Source: Natrinema halophilum
Lineage (GTDB): Archaea > Halobacteriota > Halobacteria > Halobacteriales > Natrialbaceae
Direction of reading: 5' to 3'
DNA: 64,000 nucleotides
NCBI RefSeq assembly: GCF_013402815.2
Contig: NZ_CP058601.1
Location: forward strand, 2,914,001-2,978,000
Below, one piece after another: positions 37,262-44,856 of this stretch. Under the pieces are notes generated by a model. It was not told the DNA's origin. It did no database searches and was given only the letters and a program-made list of their open reading frames with translations. Numbering within the stretch: the first letter of the stretch is position 1; the number at the start of each line of letters is the position of its first letter. A program made the translations under genes and the position numbers.

Positions 37262-37437
37262 CAGTCGCGCACGAACAAAGCGTTTTCCACCGTTGCGCTT
37301 CGTGTCCGTGCCGAGCGGCCGCCCGTCGACTCGTCCCTTGCCCGAGGCTGTGGTCCGGCGGCCGCACGAGGGGGACATAAACCGGCCCAGTATACTCGGA
37401 GAACGATCCATGCGTTTCAGTCCGGTATCGTTCGCCG

Positions 37438-38397
37438 ATGACCGCTATCGAGACGACCGACCTGACCAAACGCTTCGGCGACGATATCCTGGCCGTAGAC
37501 GGGCTCGACCTGCACGTCGACGAGGGCGAAGTATTCGGCTTCCTCGGGCCGAACGGCGCCGGCAAATCGACGACCATCGATATGTTGCTGGACTACGTCC
37601 GCCCGACCGATGGAACCGCGACGGTCCTCGGCATGGACGTTCACGAGGACTCAGCGGCGCTCCGGGAGCGTATCGGCGTGCTTCCCGACGGGATTTCCCT
37701 CTACGACCGGTTGACGGGCCGCCGCCACATCGAGTTCGCGATCGAGTGGGCCGACGCCGGCGACGATCCCGGCGCGGTGCTGGCTCGAGTGGGACTGACC
37801 GAGTCCGACGCCGCTCGCCCGATCGGCGACTATTCGAAGGGGATGCAACAACGGCTCGCACTGGGGATGGCACTGGTCGGCGATCCCGACCTGCTCATCC
37901 TCGACGAACCCACTTCGGGGCTCGATCCGCACGGTATTCGCGAGCTGCGGGAGCTGGTCCGCCGGGAGGCGGCGAACGGAACGACGGTGTTTTTCTCGAG
38001 CCACATCCTCGATCAGGTGGACGCGGTCTGCGATCGCGTCGGTATCTTGTACGAGGGCGAACTGGTAGCCGTCGACACGGTCGAGGGATTACGCACGACC
38101 GTCGGGGCTGGCTCCGAACTGCGGCTCCGCGTGGCCGGCGATATCGATGCCGACGTGGCCGCCACCGCGGGCGTCGATTCGGTGCAGCTTTCTGGTGGCA
38201 TCCTTCGGGTCACCTGCTCGGATTCGCGTGCGAAAGCGCGAGTCGTCACGCAGTTGACGAACGCCGGCGTCGATATCCTCGACGTCGACTCCGAGGACGC
38301 GTCCCTCGAGGACGTCTTTACGGCTTATACCTCCGAGAGTAACGGTCTCGAACCGGTGAATGCTGATCCCGATGGGGTCAGGGAGGTGATTCCGTGA
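37438..38397 (+). CDS. ABC transporter ATP-binding protein
   Basis: A 319-residue ATPase of the ABC-2 exporter class. The Walker A is GPNGAGKST at 37-45, followed by the Q-loop region, the signature YSKGMQQRLALG, and the Walker B LLILDEPTSGLDPHG. The C-terminal 100 residues (ELRLRVAGDIDADVAATAG) form the extra domain seen in NosF/CcmA-like ATPases. The gene overlaps the next permease by four bases (GTGA), so the two are translationally coupled. The substrate is unknown; the metal-gene setting and the NosF resemblance make a copper-related role possible, but drug or lipid export is equally open. Confidence 0.9.
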   Translation: MTAIETTDLTKRFGDDILAVDGLDLHVDEGEVFGFLGPNGAGKSTTIDMLLDYVRPTDGTATVLGMDVHEDSAALRERIGVLPDGISLYDRLTGRRHIEFAIEWADAGDDPGAVLARVGLTESDAARPIGDYSKGMQQRLALGMALVGDPDLLILDEPTSGLDPHGIRELRELVRREAANGTTVFFSSHILDQVDAVCDRVGILYEGELVAVDTVEGLRTTVGAGSELRLRVAGDIDADVAATAGVDSVQLSGGILRVTCSDSRAKARVVTQLTNAGVDILDVDSEDASLEDVFTAYTSESNGLEPVNADPDGVREVIP

Positions 38398-39290
38398 CGG
38401 CCTCCTGGACGGATGTCGCCCGGAAGGACTTCGAGGACGCCGTGCGGTCGAAGCTCCTGTGGGGGCTCATCACCGTTTTTGTCGCCTTTCTGGTGATGTC
38501 GTTGCTGTCCGCCGACCAACTCTTCTCGGAGTCCGTGACCGTCGACGCGACGATGGCGCTAACGGGTGTCGCGATGCTCGCACAGCTGTTCGTTCCCGGA
38601 ATCGCGTTGGTTGCGGGCTACATGTCGGTGGTCGGCGAGCGCCGCACCGGGAGCCTCCGGGTGCTGCTGAGCTATCCGTTTTCCAGGAGTGACGTGGTGG
38701 CCGGAAAACTCGTCGGTCGACTGCTCGTCACCGGTACGGCCTTGGCCGTCGGATTCGCCGTTGCCAGCGCCATCACAGTGTCGCTGTACGGGTTTTCCGG
38801 CACGATGACGTTCATCGGATTCGTGGCGACCGGCGTTCTGCTCGGGGTGACGTTCACCGGCCTCGCAGTCGGGGGGTCGGCTGCCGCGTCGACTCGAGGG
38901 CGAGCACGGACGCTCACGATCGGTTCGTTCGTCGGAATGGTATTCTTCTGGAAACCGATCGTCGTCGGCCTGTACTACGTCGTCACCGGCGCACTCCCGG
39001 GGGTTCGAGCGGATCGATGGTACTTCTTCCTGAAGCGGTTGAATCCGCTCGAGGCCTACCGCGTCCTCACCGGAGCCGTCCTCGACCGGCGGGTGGCCGA
39101 AGTTCCCGAGTTTCCCATAGAAGACGTCCCCGCGTCGGTTTCGCCCGACCAACTCGAACTCGCCAATCGCGTCGCGGGCGAAATTCCGTTCTACCTCGCG
39201 GACTGGTTCTCCGTTGTCGTCCTGCTCACGTGGGGACTCGTTCCCATTGCTGTCGGCTACTGGCGGTTCGAGAACGCGGATCTCGGTTGA
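38394..39290 (+). CDS. ABC-2 type permease
   Basis: A 298-residue membrane subunit with about six helices and the NosY-like arrangement: an N-terminal ARKDFEDAVRSKLLWGLITV, then an amphipathic element VVGERRTGSLRVLLSYPFSRSDVVAGK, which contacts the ATPase. A large loop between helices 5 and 6 (about 205-255, GVRADRWYFFLKRLNPLEAYRV) faces outside. It starts with GTG inside the stop of the ATPase gene. Together they form one exporter. Confidence 0.87.
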   Translation: MTASWTDVARKDFEDAVRSKLLWGLITVFVAFLVMSLLSADQLFSESVTVDATMALTGVAMLAQLFVPGIALVAGYMSVVGERRTGSLRVLLSYPFSRSDVVAGKLVGRLLVTGTALAVGFAVASAITVSLYGFSGTMTFIGFVATGVLLGVTFTGLAVGGSAAASTRGRARTLTIGSFVGMVFFWKPIVVGLYYVVTGALPGVRADRWYFFLKRLNPLEAYRVLTGAVLDRRVAEVPEFPIEDVPASVSPDQLELANRVAGEIPFYLADWFSVVVLLTWGLVPIAVGYWRFENADLG

Positions 39291-39402
39291 CCTCGATTCG
39301 CCTGCGACCGATTCGGAGCCGAGCGAGACGAGTACCAGCATCACTTCGGCGAAGGAGGTCTCGAGCCGATTCGGTCGGCTGATCCTCGCCCATCGAAGTC
39401 GG

Positions 39403-39771
39403 TCACTCGTTTCGCTCGAGTGCATCTCGTCGCCGTTCGTACTCCTCGTCGTTCAGGTCGCCGCGGGCGTACGCGAGGCGAAGTTCCTCGAGCGCTCGAT
39501 CGGTGTCGTCTCCGCCGGCCAGTGTGCGAACGAGGTAGTATCCGGCGCCGACGATGGCGGCGACGAACAGGAGCTGCATCAGGACGGCGACGAGAGCCAT
39601 CCAACCGGCTCCCGTGCCGCCACCCCACATTCCGTGGCCCCACGCGCCACCCATCATCGGGCCGAACCCCATCATTCCGACGCCCATGAAAATCGCGGGG
39701 AGAACCACGAGGATACCGAGGGTAACGAGGACGATCGTGACAATATTCGTGTCTTCAGTTCGTGTTGTCAT
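39403..39771 (-). CDS. SHOCT-domain membrane protein
   Basis: A 122-residue protein. Two helices (IVTIVLVTLGILVVLPAIFMG and WMALVAVLMQLLFVAAIVGAGYYLV) flank a Met/Gly/His/Trp-rich loop (MMGFGPMMGGAWGHGMWGGG). It ends in a SHOCT motif (ALEELRLAYARGDLNDEEYERR). The Met-rich loop lies between the helices, a setting that could bind copper. It lies between the ABC permease, with which it converges, and the YHS permease. Confidence 0.82.
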   Translation of the reverse strand: MTTRTEDTNIVTIVLVTLGILVVLPAIFMGVGMMGFGPMMGGAWGHGMWGGGTGAGWMALVAVLMQLLFVAAIVGAGYYLVRTLAGGDDTDRALEELRLAYARGDLNDEEYERRRDALERNE

Positions 39772-40185
39772 GGGATCTCACCGGTGACGGATCGTTCCGC
39801 CTCCAGGTAGAGAAACGTGCGCCTTTCTCAATGCAGTTGTCCTTTAGAATATCTGGTTTGATTCCGCGGTCTTCTTCATTTTCCATAGTCTATTTGCACT
39901 CGACTTTCGAGATCGGTTCTGAATTCCTCGAAACAATGCATTCGAGGGTATCGTGCCGTCTGGCAGCGTTTCTGCGAAAATCCGCAGCCGATACTCGAGC
40001 GCTTCTGGCGGTGTGAGTTCCTGCTATCGAAGCCGTCTACGCACCAGTCGACTACTCCCAGGCGATCTTCACGTTGGAAACCCTCCTCTATTCCGGCCCT
40101 TGCTTTCGCACCCGTGTTTTTCGGCCGTCAACGCATAGGATTCTGAACGACAACTGCAATAGCCGATCTTTCCGACGTATTATAC
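39772..40185. other. non-coding gap before YHS permease
   Basis: About 415 bp between divergent genes. AT-rich around 39840-39900 (TCCTTTAGAATATCTGG). GTATTATAC at 40176-40184 is TATA-like but only a few bases from the permease ATG, so it can serve that gene only if the true start is internal. I saw no copy of the CTTTCG-N3-CGAAAG element found upstream of copZ; only CTTTCC is present near 40168. Confidence 0.45.
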
Positions 40186-41583
40186 ATGGAACCGACACTT
40201 GTCGAGGGGGTCCTCGAGTCACTTCGGATCGGACTCGGATTCCTCTGGACGGCGGCGTGGGCGATCATCATGGGGCTTACGATCACGAGCCTCGTCCAGG
40301 TGTACGTCTCGAAGGAGCGTATGGCGCGAGTGCTCGGTGAAAGCGACCTCGAAAGTCTCGCGAAGGCGACCGTCTTCGGCGCGGCGAGCAGCGGGTGTAG
40401 TTTCGGTGCCGTCGCCATTGGCAAGGGCCTCTTCGCGAAGGGCGCTCACGCAGTGAATTTTCTCGCGTTCATGTTCGCCTCGACGAACCTGATCGTCGAA
40501 CTTGGACTGATGATTCTGATCCTCCTGGGGTGGGAGTTTCTCGTCGCGGAACTCCTTGGCGGACTCATCCTCATCGCGGTCATGGCCGCTATCGTCCAGT
40601 TGACGCTCCCGGAGGCGCTCTTCGATGACGTTCGTGCGGAACTCAATCGGCGTGACCGCGACCGCGGTGTCACGGAAGACCCGACGTGCGGGATGGAAGG
40701 GAGCGACGAGCACTCCATCGTGACCGACGGCGGCGAGACGCTGCAATTCTGCTCCGAGGGATGTCTCGAGACCTATCGTCAGCAAACGGCGGGCGGCGGT
40801 GAGTGGCACGACGAACTCCGCTCCTGGGGAGGCTGGTACAAACTCGGCAACCAGTACCGCAAAGAGTGGTCGATGATCTGGAAGGACGTCGTCGCGGGCT
40901 TTCTCGTCTCGGGATTCGTCATCGTGTTCGTCCCCCAGCGGGTCTGGAACGCGCTGTTCGTTCAGGGCGACGGCCTGTTCGTGACCGCCGAGAACGCGAT
41001 CATGGGCGTCGCGATCGCGGTCATCAGCTTCGTCGGGAGCATGGGGAACGTCCCGTTTGCGGTCGCGCTCTGGGGCGGCGGTATCAGCTTCGCCGGCGTC
41101 ATCGCGTTCGTCTACGCTGATCTCATCACGATCCCGGTACTGAACGTTTACCGGAAGTACTACGGCTGGTCGATCATGCTGTACATCCTCGGCGTCTTTT
41201 TCGTGACCATGGCCTTTACCGGCTTTCTCATGGAACTGCTCTTCGACGCGCTCGGAATCGTGCCGAACCTGGCCGGCGGCGAAACGGCAACCGATGCGAC
41301 GTACTTCGAGTTCAACTACACCTTCTATCTTAACCTCGTCGCGTTCGCACTTTCCGGCTTCCTCCTGTACGTGTACCGTCGCGGACTCGGCGCACCTGGA
41401 CAGCATCGCGATCCGGTGTGTGGCATGCGGACCGACGATACTGGCCCGAGTGCCACGCACGACGGTGATACCTATTATTTCTGCTCGACCGCCTGCAAGC
41501 GGACGTTCGAAGATTCGCCATCCGAGTTCGCAGGGCACCCATCGCACAGTTCCGGTTCCGAAACAGCACACGATCACCACTGA
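40186..41583 (+). CDS. UPF0718/ArsP-like permease with two YHS modules
   Basis: A 465-residue permease of the DUF318/UPF0718 family. Two sets of helices (about 12-140 and 230-400) each carry the family's Gly-rich helix: ASSGCSFGAVAIGKGLF at 67-83 and SFVGSMGNVPFAVALWGGG at 281-299. Between them, at 163-200, is a YHS/TRASH-like module with Cys168, Cys189 and Cys193. A second follows the last helix at 407-440 with Cys412, Cys433 and Cys437. A His-rich tail ends the protein (HPSHSSGSETAHDHH). The family exports metals or organoarsenicals. The YHS modules probably bind a soft metal and deliver it to the pore. Confidence 0.85.
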   Translation: MEPTLVEGVLESLRIGLGFLWTAAWAIIMGLTITSLVQVYVSKERMARVLGESDLESLAKATVFGAASSGCSFGAVAIGKGLFAKGAHAVNFLAFMFASTNLIVELGLMILILLGWEFLVAELLGGLILIAVMAAIVQLTLPEALFDDVRAELNRRDRDRGVTEDPTCGMEGSDEHSIVTDGGETLQFCSEGCLETYRQQTAGGGEWHDELRSWGGWYKLGNQYRKEWSMIWKDVVAGFLVSGFVIVFVPQRVWNALFVQGDGLFVTAENAIMGVAIAVISFVGSMGNVPFAVALWGGGISFAGVIAFVYADLITIPVLNVYRKYYGWSIMLYILGVFFVTMAFTGFLMELLFDALGIVPNLAGGETATDATYFEFNYTFYLNLVAFALSGFLLYVYRRGLGAPGQHRDPVCGMRTDDTGPSATHDGDTYYFCSTACKRTFEDSPSEFAGHPSHSSGSETAHDHH

Positions 41584-41793
41584 AAACCGGATTTGTGGGG
41601 CTATTTGGCGGGGGATCGCGGTCGTTCGGCAACAACACTCCCGATATCGTTCCGAAGCGATCGTACTGCTTGGCCGTCCGTTCCGGCCGAAACCGACGGT
41701 ATCCGTTGCACCGCTCACCACGCGACAGGGTAGTTCGAACAGCGGTTCTGCTGGTCGACTCGAGAAAGCGGGTACGCCGACGCGTCGGCGCTT

Positions 41794-41991
41794 TTATGCG
41801 GATGCGTCGTAGCCAGCCTCGTCGACTGCGTCGACGAGCACCTGTGGCGCTACATCCCCGTCGACGGTCACCCGTTCCGCGTCGCGGTCGACGTCGACGG
41901 TCGTTACGCCGTCGACGTCCTCGAGTGCCGCTTCGACGGTCTGTTCGCAGTGCTCGCAGGACATCCCTTCGACGGTAATCGTCTGGCTCAT
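41794..41991 (-). CDS. copZ: CopZ-like metallochaperone
   Basis: A 65-residue single heavy-metal-associated (HMA) domain. The metal motif is GMSCEHC, with Cys12 and Cys15. The beta-alpha-beta-beta-alpha-beta pattern is complete, ending in VDAVDEAGYDASA. Such proteins carry Cu(I) to P1B ATPases. The copB-type ATPase nearby has no HMA domain of its own, so this chaperone could supply it. It is divergent from the Lrp/TRASH regulator with a 128-bp shared control region. Confidence 0.93.
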   Translation of the reverse strand: MSQTITVEGMSCEHCEQTVEAALEDVDGVTTVDVDRDAERVTVDGDVAPQVLVDAVDEAGYDASA

Positions 41992-42059
41992 GTGAGTACG
42001 TACGGGTCGCTATTCTTTGTGGATTACTCTTCTCGGTGATAAGTGAATTCCGACCAAGC

Positions 42060-42074
42060 CTTTCGTATCGAAAG
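42060..42074. promoter_or_regulatory. perfect inverted repeat, candidate operator
   Basis: CTTTCG-TAT-CGAAAG: two perfect six-base arms around three bases, in the copZ/regulator intergenic region. It is 46 bp ahead of the regulator ATG and 69 bp ahead of the copZ ATG. Lrp/AsnC proteins often bind short palindromes, so autoregulation and copZ control are plausible. That it is a binding site is inference. Confidence 0.45.
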
Positions 42075-42119
42075 CGATAGCCGCCACGTTCTTTGCAATC
42101 GAACTCCTATCCGTGCGAC

Positions 42120-42707
42120 ATGCGCGATCTCGACGAGACGGATATGACGATTCTACGACTGCTGGGCGACGACGCTCGTCGGCCGTACAGCGACATCGCC
42201 GAGGAGGTCGGTCTCTCCGGGCCGGCTGTCTCGGACCGCGTCAGGCGTCTCGAGGACGCGGGAGTCATCGAAGGCTTTACCGTCAACGTCGACCAGTCGC
42301 AGCTCCGGGCGGGCGTCCCGGTGTTCGTTCGGGTGTCCGTTCCCGCGAGCGAGGTCGACGACTGCAGAGCCGCGATCGCCGCCGCCGATGCCGTCGAACA
42401 CGTGTTCGTGTCCGCGGACGGCGATATCCTGTTTTACGCTCGTGCGCAGGTTCAGCAGGTCCGCGAGTGGCTGGATGGGATTCTCCCCGGCGACGACGCC
42501 GACTACGAGGTGACGCTGATCGACGACGCCGAGTGGTCACCCTCGCTCGACGGCACGTCGTTCGCACTCACCTGCGCCGAGTGTGGCAACACCGTCGACA
42601 GCGAGGGAGAGTCGACCCGCATCGACGGCGACGTCTACCACTTCTGTTGTTCCTCCTGTTCGAGCCGGTTCGAGGGACGATACGAGCGGCTCGAGGAAGG
42701 AGTGTGA
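42120..42707 (+). CDS. Lrp/AsnC regulator with C-terminal TRASH domain
   Basis: A 195-residue metal-responsive transcription factor. Residues 1-60 are the AsnC HTH (LDETDMTILRLLGDDARRPY, IAEEVGLSGPAVSDRVRRLE). Residues 65-135 form the RAM-like effector domain. Residues 148-190 are a TRASH module with Cys152, Cys155, Cys176, Cys177 and Cys180 (TCAECGN, YHFCCSSC). The family includes copper regulators of haloarchaea that induce a P1B ATPase and a chaperone. The start is the ATG at 42120; the nine residues before it are not part of the family pattern. Its divergence from copZ supports a copper role. Confidence 0.9.
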   Translation: MRDLDETDMTILRLLGDDARRPYSDIAEEVGLSGPAVSDRVRRLEDAGVIEGFTVNVDQSQLRAGVPVFVRVSVPASEVDDCRAAIAAADAVEHVFVSADGDILFYARAQVQQVREWLDGILPGDDADYEVTLIDDAEWSPSLDGTSFALTCAECGNTVDSEGESTRIDGDVYHFCCSSCSSRFEGRYERLEEGV

Positions 42708-43046
42708 CGTCCGGTTCCGGAGCTGCCGGCGCGTAACGCTTTGTACTTCTATCGACAAAACGAGCGCCGTCCGAATCAGCAGTAGGGTGCGTTCCGCCAG
42801 CGATCCGTCGCGAGTCCGCGGACTGTACACCTGATCCACTACGGTCCGTCGCGAGTCCGCGGACTGTACACCTGATCTACTACCGTCCGTCGCGAGTCCG
42901 CGGACTGTACACCTGATCCGCCACGGTGCGATAACGGGACCCGGTTGTAACCGATCGGCGAATTCGCGGATTCGTTCGATGGCGCGGGTCGAAACTCCGA
43001 CAGTACCCGAAAAGAGGCCGTCTCGTACTCGAGCGGAACGATCGCG
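42708..43046. other. convergent non-coding gap carrying a repeat array
   Basis: About 340 bp between the stop codons of the regulator (+) and a lipoprotein gene (-). No gene is supported. It contains the tandem 41-bp array described separately. The rest is unremarkable. Confidence 0.6.
42805..42927. repeat. three tandem 41-bp units with 12-bp palindrome
   Basis: Units at 42805-42845, 42846-42886 and 42887-42927. The first 33 bases are nearly identical in all three; the last eight vary. Each holds the perfect palindrome AGTCCGCGGACT followed directly by the overlapping palindrome TGTACA. There are no spacers, so it is not a CRISPR. The regular 41-bp spacing is about four DNA turns and would place the palindromes on one face. 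Confidence 0.9.
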
Positions 43047-43982
43047 TCAGTCCTGCTTCGGTCTTTCTTTGGCGTTACCGTTATCGGTACCGTTACCGTC
43101 AGGGGTGTCGCTCTCGCCTGTGTCTCTCTCGTTGCCGTCTCGTTTCTCGTTCGCTTCTTTCTTCTCGTCGACATCGCGGATTTCGACGTCGTCGCCCGTG
43201 CCGCTCTGGCTGACAACCGGCTTGAGGATGTACTTCTCGCTCCCACCGGCTTTGTGCGGTGCGATGTCGTAGACGAAGTCGACCGATTCGTTGTTCCCGA
43301 TGGTAAACGTCGTGTGCAACTGGAGCTTGTTGCTCGGTAGCTTCACGTTCGTTTCGGTGCCGTCAGTTAGGATTCCCTCGGTGTCGCTCACGTAGATGAA
43401 GACCGTTTCGTACTCGCCGGCCGGCAATTCGAACTCGTCGATCATGGACGCGTTCGCGCCTTTCAACTCGGTGAGGTCGACCGTTCGTTCGTCGACGTCG
43501 TATTCGACCCACTGCTCCTCGGACGCGCCGTCATCTTTCCCGTCTTCGCCTCCGTCATCTCCGTTGCCCTCTTTCCCTTCGTCTTCGTCGTCGGGTTCCG
43601 TCTCGTCGGCTACCGTTTCGTTCGTCGATTCGTCATCGTCGGCCGATTCGGTTCCGTCTTCAGTTCCGTCGTCCGACTCGGTCTCGTTCTCGTCGGATTC
43701 GTTTCCGCCGTCGCCTTCGTCACTCTCCCCGTCGGTTGCGTCTCCGGTCTTCTTGAAGCCGACTTTCGTGATCGTCACGTTGAGGTGTTTGAAGTTATCG
43801 ATCTGGCTCGGTTCGTCACTAACGTAGAACGCGGCCGTTCCCGTTTCGCCGCTCGAGTCGTCCGCCATCTGCGGATCGTCGCTTTCCGGACTCTGTGCTG
43901 GCTCCCCGCCCATACCGCCTGCACAGCCGGCGATTGCGACGAGGGCCGCCACGAGTATCAGTTGGATCGCACGTCTGTTCAT
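43047..43982 (-). CDS. DUF4382 lipoprotein with acidic insertion
   Basis: A 311-residue lipoprotein. The signal NRRAIQLILVAALVAIAGC has a lipobox (IAGC). A DUF4382 beta-sandwich begins TAAFYVSDEPSQIDNFKHLN and continues VTITKVGFKK. It is then interrupted by about 85 residues of Asp/Glu/Asn/Gly/Ser before resuming at EEQWVEYDVDERTVDLTELKG, through FELPAGEYETVFIYV and the closing strands DFVYDIAPHKAGG. A charged tail of about 45 residues ends the protein. DUF4382 proteins are cell-surface proteins of unknown role. The insertion lies between two strands, so it is probably a loop. I chose the ATG at 43982 for the signal peptide. Confidence 0.8.
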   Translation of the reverse strand: MNRRAIQLILVAALVAIAGCAGGMGGEPAQSPESDDPQMADDSSGETGTAAFYVSDEPSQIDNFKHLNVTITKVGFKKTGDATDGESDEGDGGNESDENETESDDGTEDGTESADDDESTNETVADETEPDDEDEGKEGNGDDGGEDGKDDGASEEQWVEYDVDERTVDLTELKGANASMIDEFELPAGEYETVFIYVSDTEGILTDGTETNVKLPSNKLQLHTTFTIGNNESVDFVYDIAPHKAGGSEKYILKPVVSQSGTGDDVEIRDVDEKKEANEKRDGNERDTGESDTPDGNGTDNGNAKERPKQD

Positions 43983-44090
43983 ATCCGATGACAGTCTATC
44001 AATCAGATAAAAAGGGGGGCGTCGATCCACTCCGTTCAGGATCGTTCAGACCCGTAAACTGGCCGAAATTGGAGGGTCGCCCCGTTCGAA

Positions 44091-44762
44091 TTAGGGGGGT
44101 GTCTGCCCTTGCCCGGTAAACAGCGTCTCGAGTAGAGCGGACGTGACGAACGCCTCGACGAAGGCGGCAACGACGAGCAGTAGCCACGCGACGAAGACGA
44201 AAATGGCGGTCCGATAGAGATAGGGTTTCGAGAAGATAGCGTCTCGAGTGCCGCGAACGCGCTGTCCGATCCGATAGAGGAGTCGGAAGCCGACGCCGGC
44301 GGCGACGAAGAGCGCGGAGAGTTCGAAGATTCCGTGCGGGAGCAACCCAACGAGGATGTAGCCGACTCCCGCGTCGCTGGCGACGAACGCGCCGATATTT
44401 CCGACGATAATACCGTTGAAGAGCATCGCCCAGGCGGTGAGCAGACCCAGGGAGAACGCGCCGAGTATCGAGACGACGAACGCTCGCGTGTTGTTCACGA
44501 GCAAAAACCGGGCTAACTCGAGTTTGCTTTCACCGCCGATATCCGGGAAGAGCGGCTCACCGGCGGCCTCCTCGATGATCTCGAGCAGATTGTATCCGGC
44601 GGCCATCAGGGCGATACCGACGAGAATCCCGACCGCGAACAGTCCGGTGGCGAACTCGACGTATCGTCTGTGTTCGTCCCACGCGTCCCGGAGCGCCTCG
44701 CGCGGAGGATACCCACCACCGCTTCCGGTCCGATCACGCTCGCGTCGAGTTTGCTCGTCCAT
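44091..44762 (-). CDS. SpoIIM/DUF95-family membrane protein
   Basis: A 223-residue integral membrane protein of the stage II sporulation M-like family. It has five to six helices and the conserved loops LLVNNTRAFVVSILGAFSLG and FNGIIVGNIGAFVASDAGVGYILVGLLPHGIFEL. In archaea, where there is no sporulation, the role is unknown. GTTTAT-type boxes lie 20-35 bp ahead of the ATG at 44762. It is divergent from the amidohydrolase gene. Confidence 0.88.
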   Translation of the reverse strand: MDEQTRRERDRTGSGGGYPPREALRDAWDEHRRYVEFATGLFAVGILVGIALMAAGYNLLEIIEEAAGEPLFPDIGGESKLELARFLLVNNTRAFVVSILGAFSLGLLTAWAMLFNGIIVGNIGAFVASDAGVGYILVGLLPHGIFELSALFVAAGVGFRLLYRIGQRVRGTRDAIFSKPYLYRTAIFVFVAWLLLVVAAFVEAFVTSALLETLFTGQGQTPP

Positions 44763-44856
44763 AGTTTCACGTGACCGATATAAACCATAAACCCCGCGAC
44801 TCGTCTCGCCGCCGTCTATCGACAGGCTAAGGCCCTCCGAGGAGAACGCTGTTCCC

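Noticed and set aside
40219-41721. 500-residue open frame opposite the YHS permease
   Set aside because: It mirrors the permease coding sequence, is rich in Arg/His/Glu/Asp, and has no recognisable fold.
42805-42927. Possible CRISPR array
   Set aside because: The repeats are contiguous with no unique spacers, only three copies exist, and no cas gene is present.
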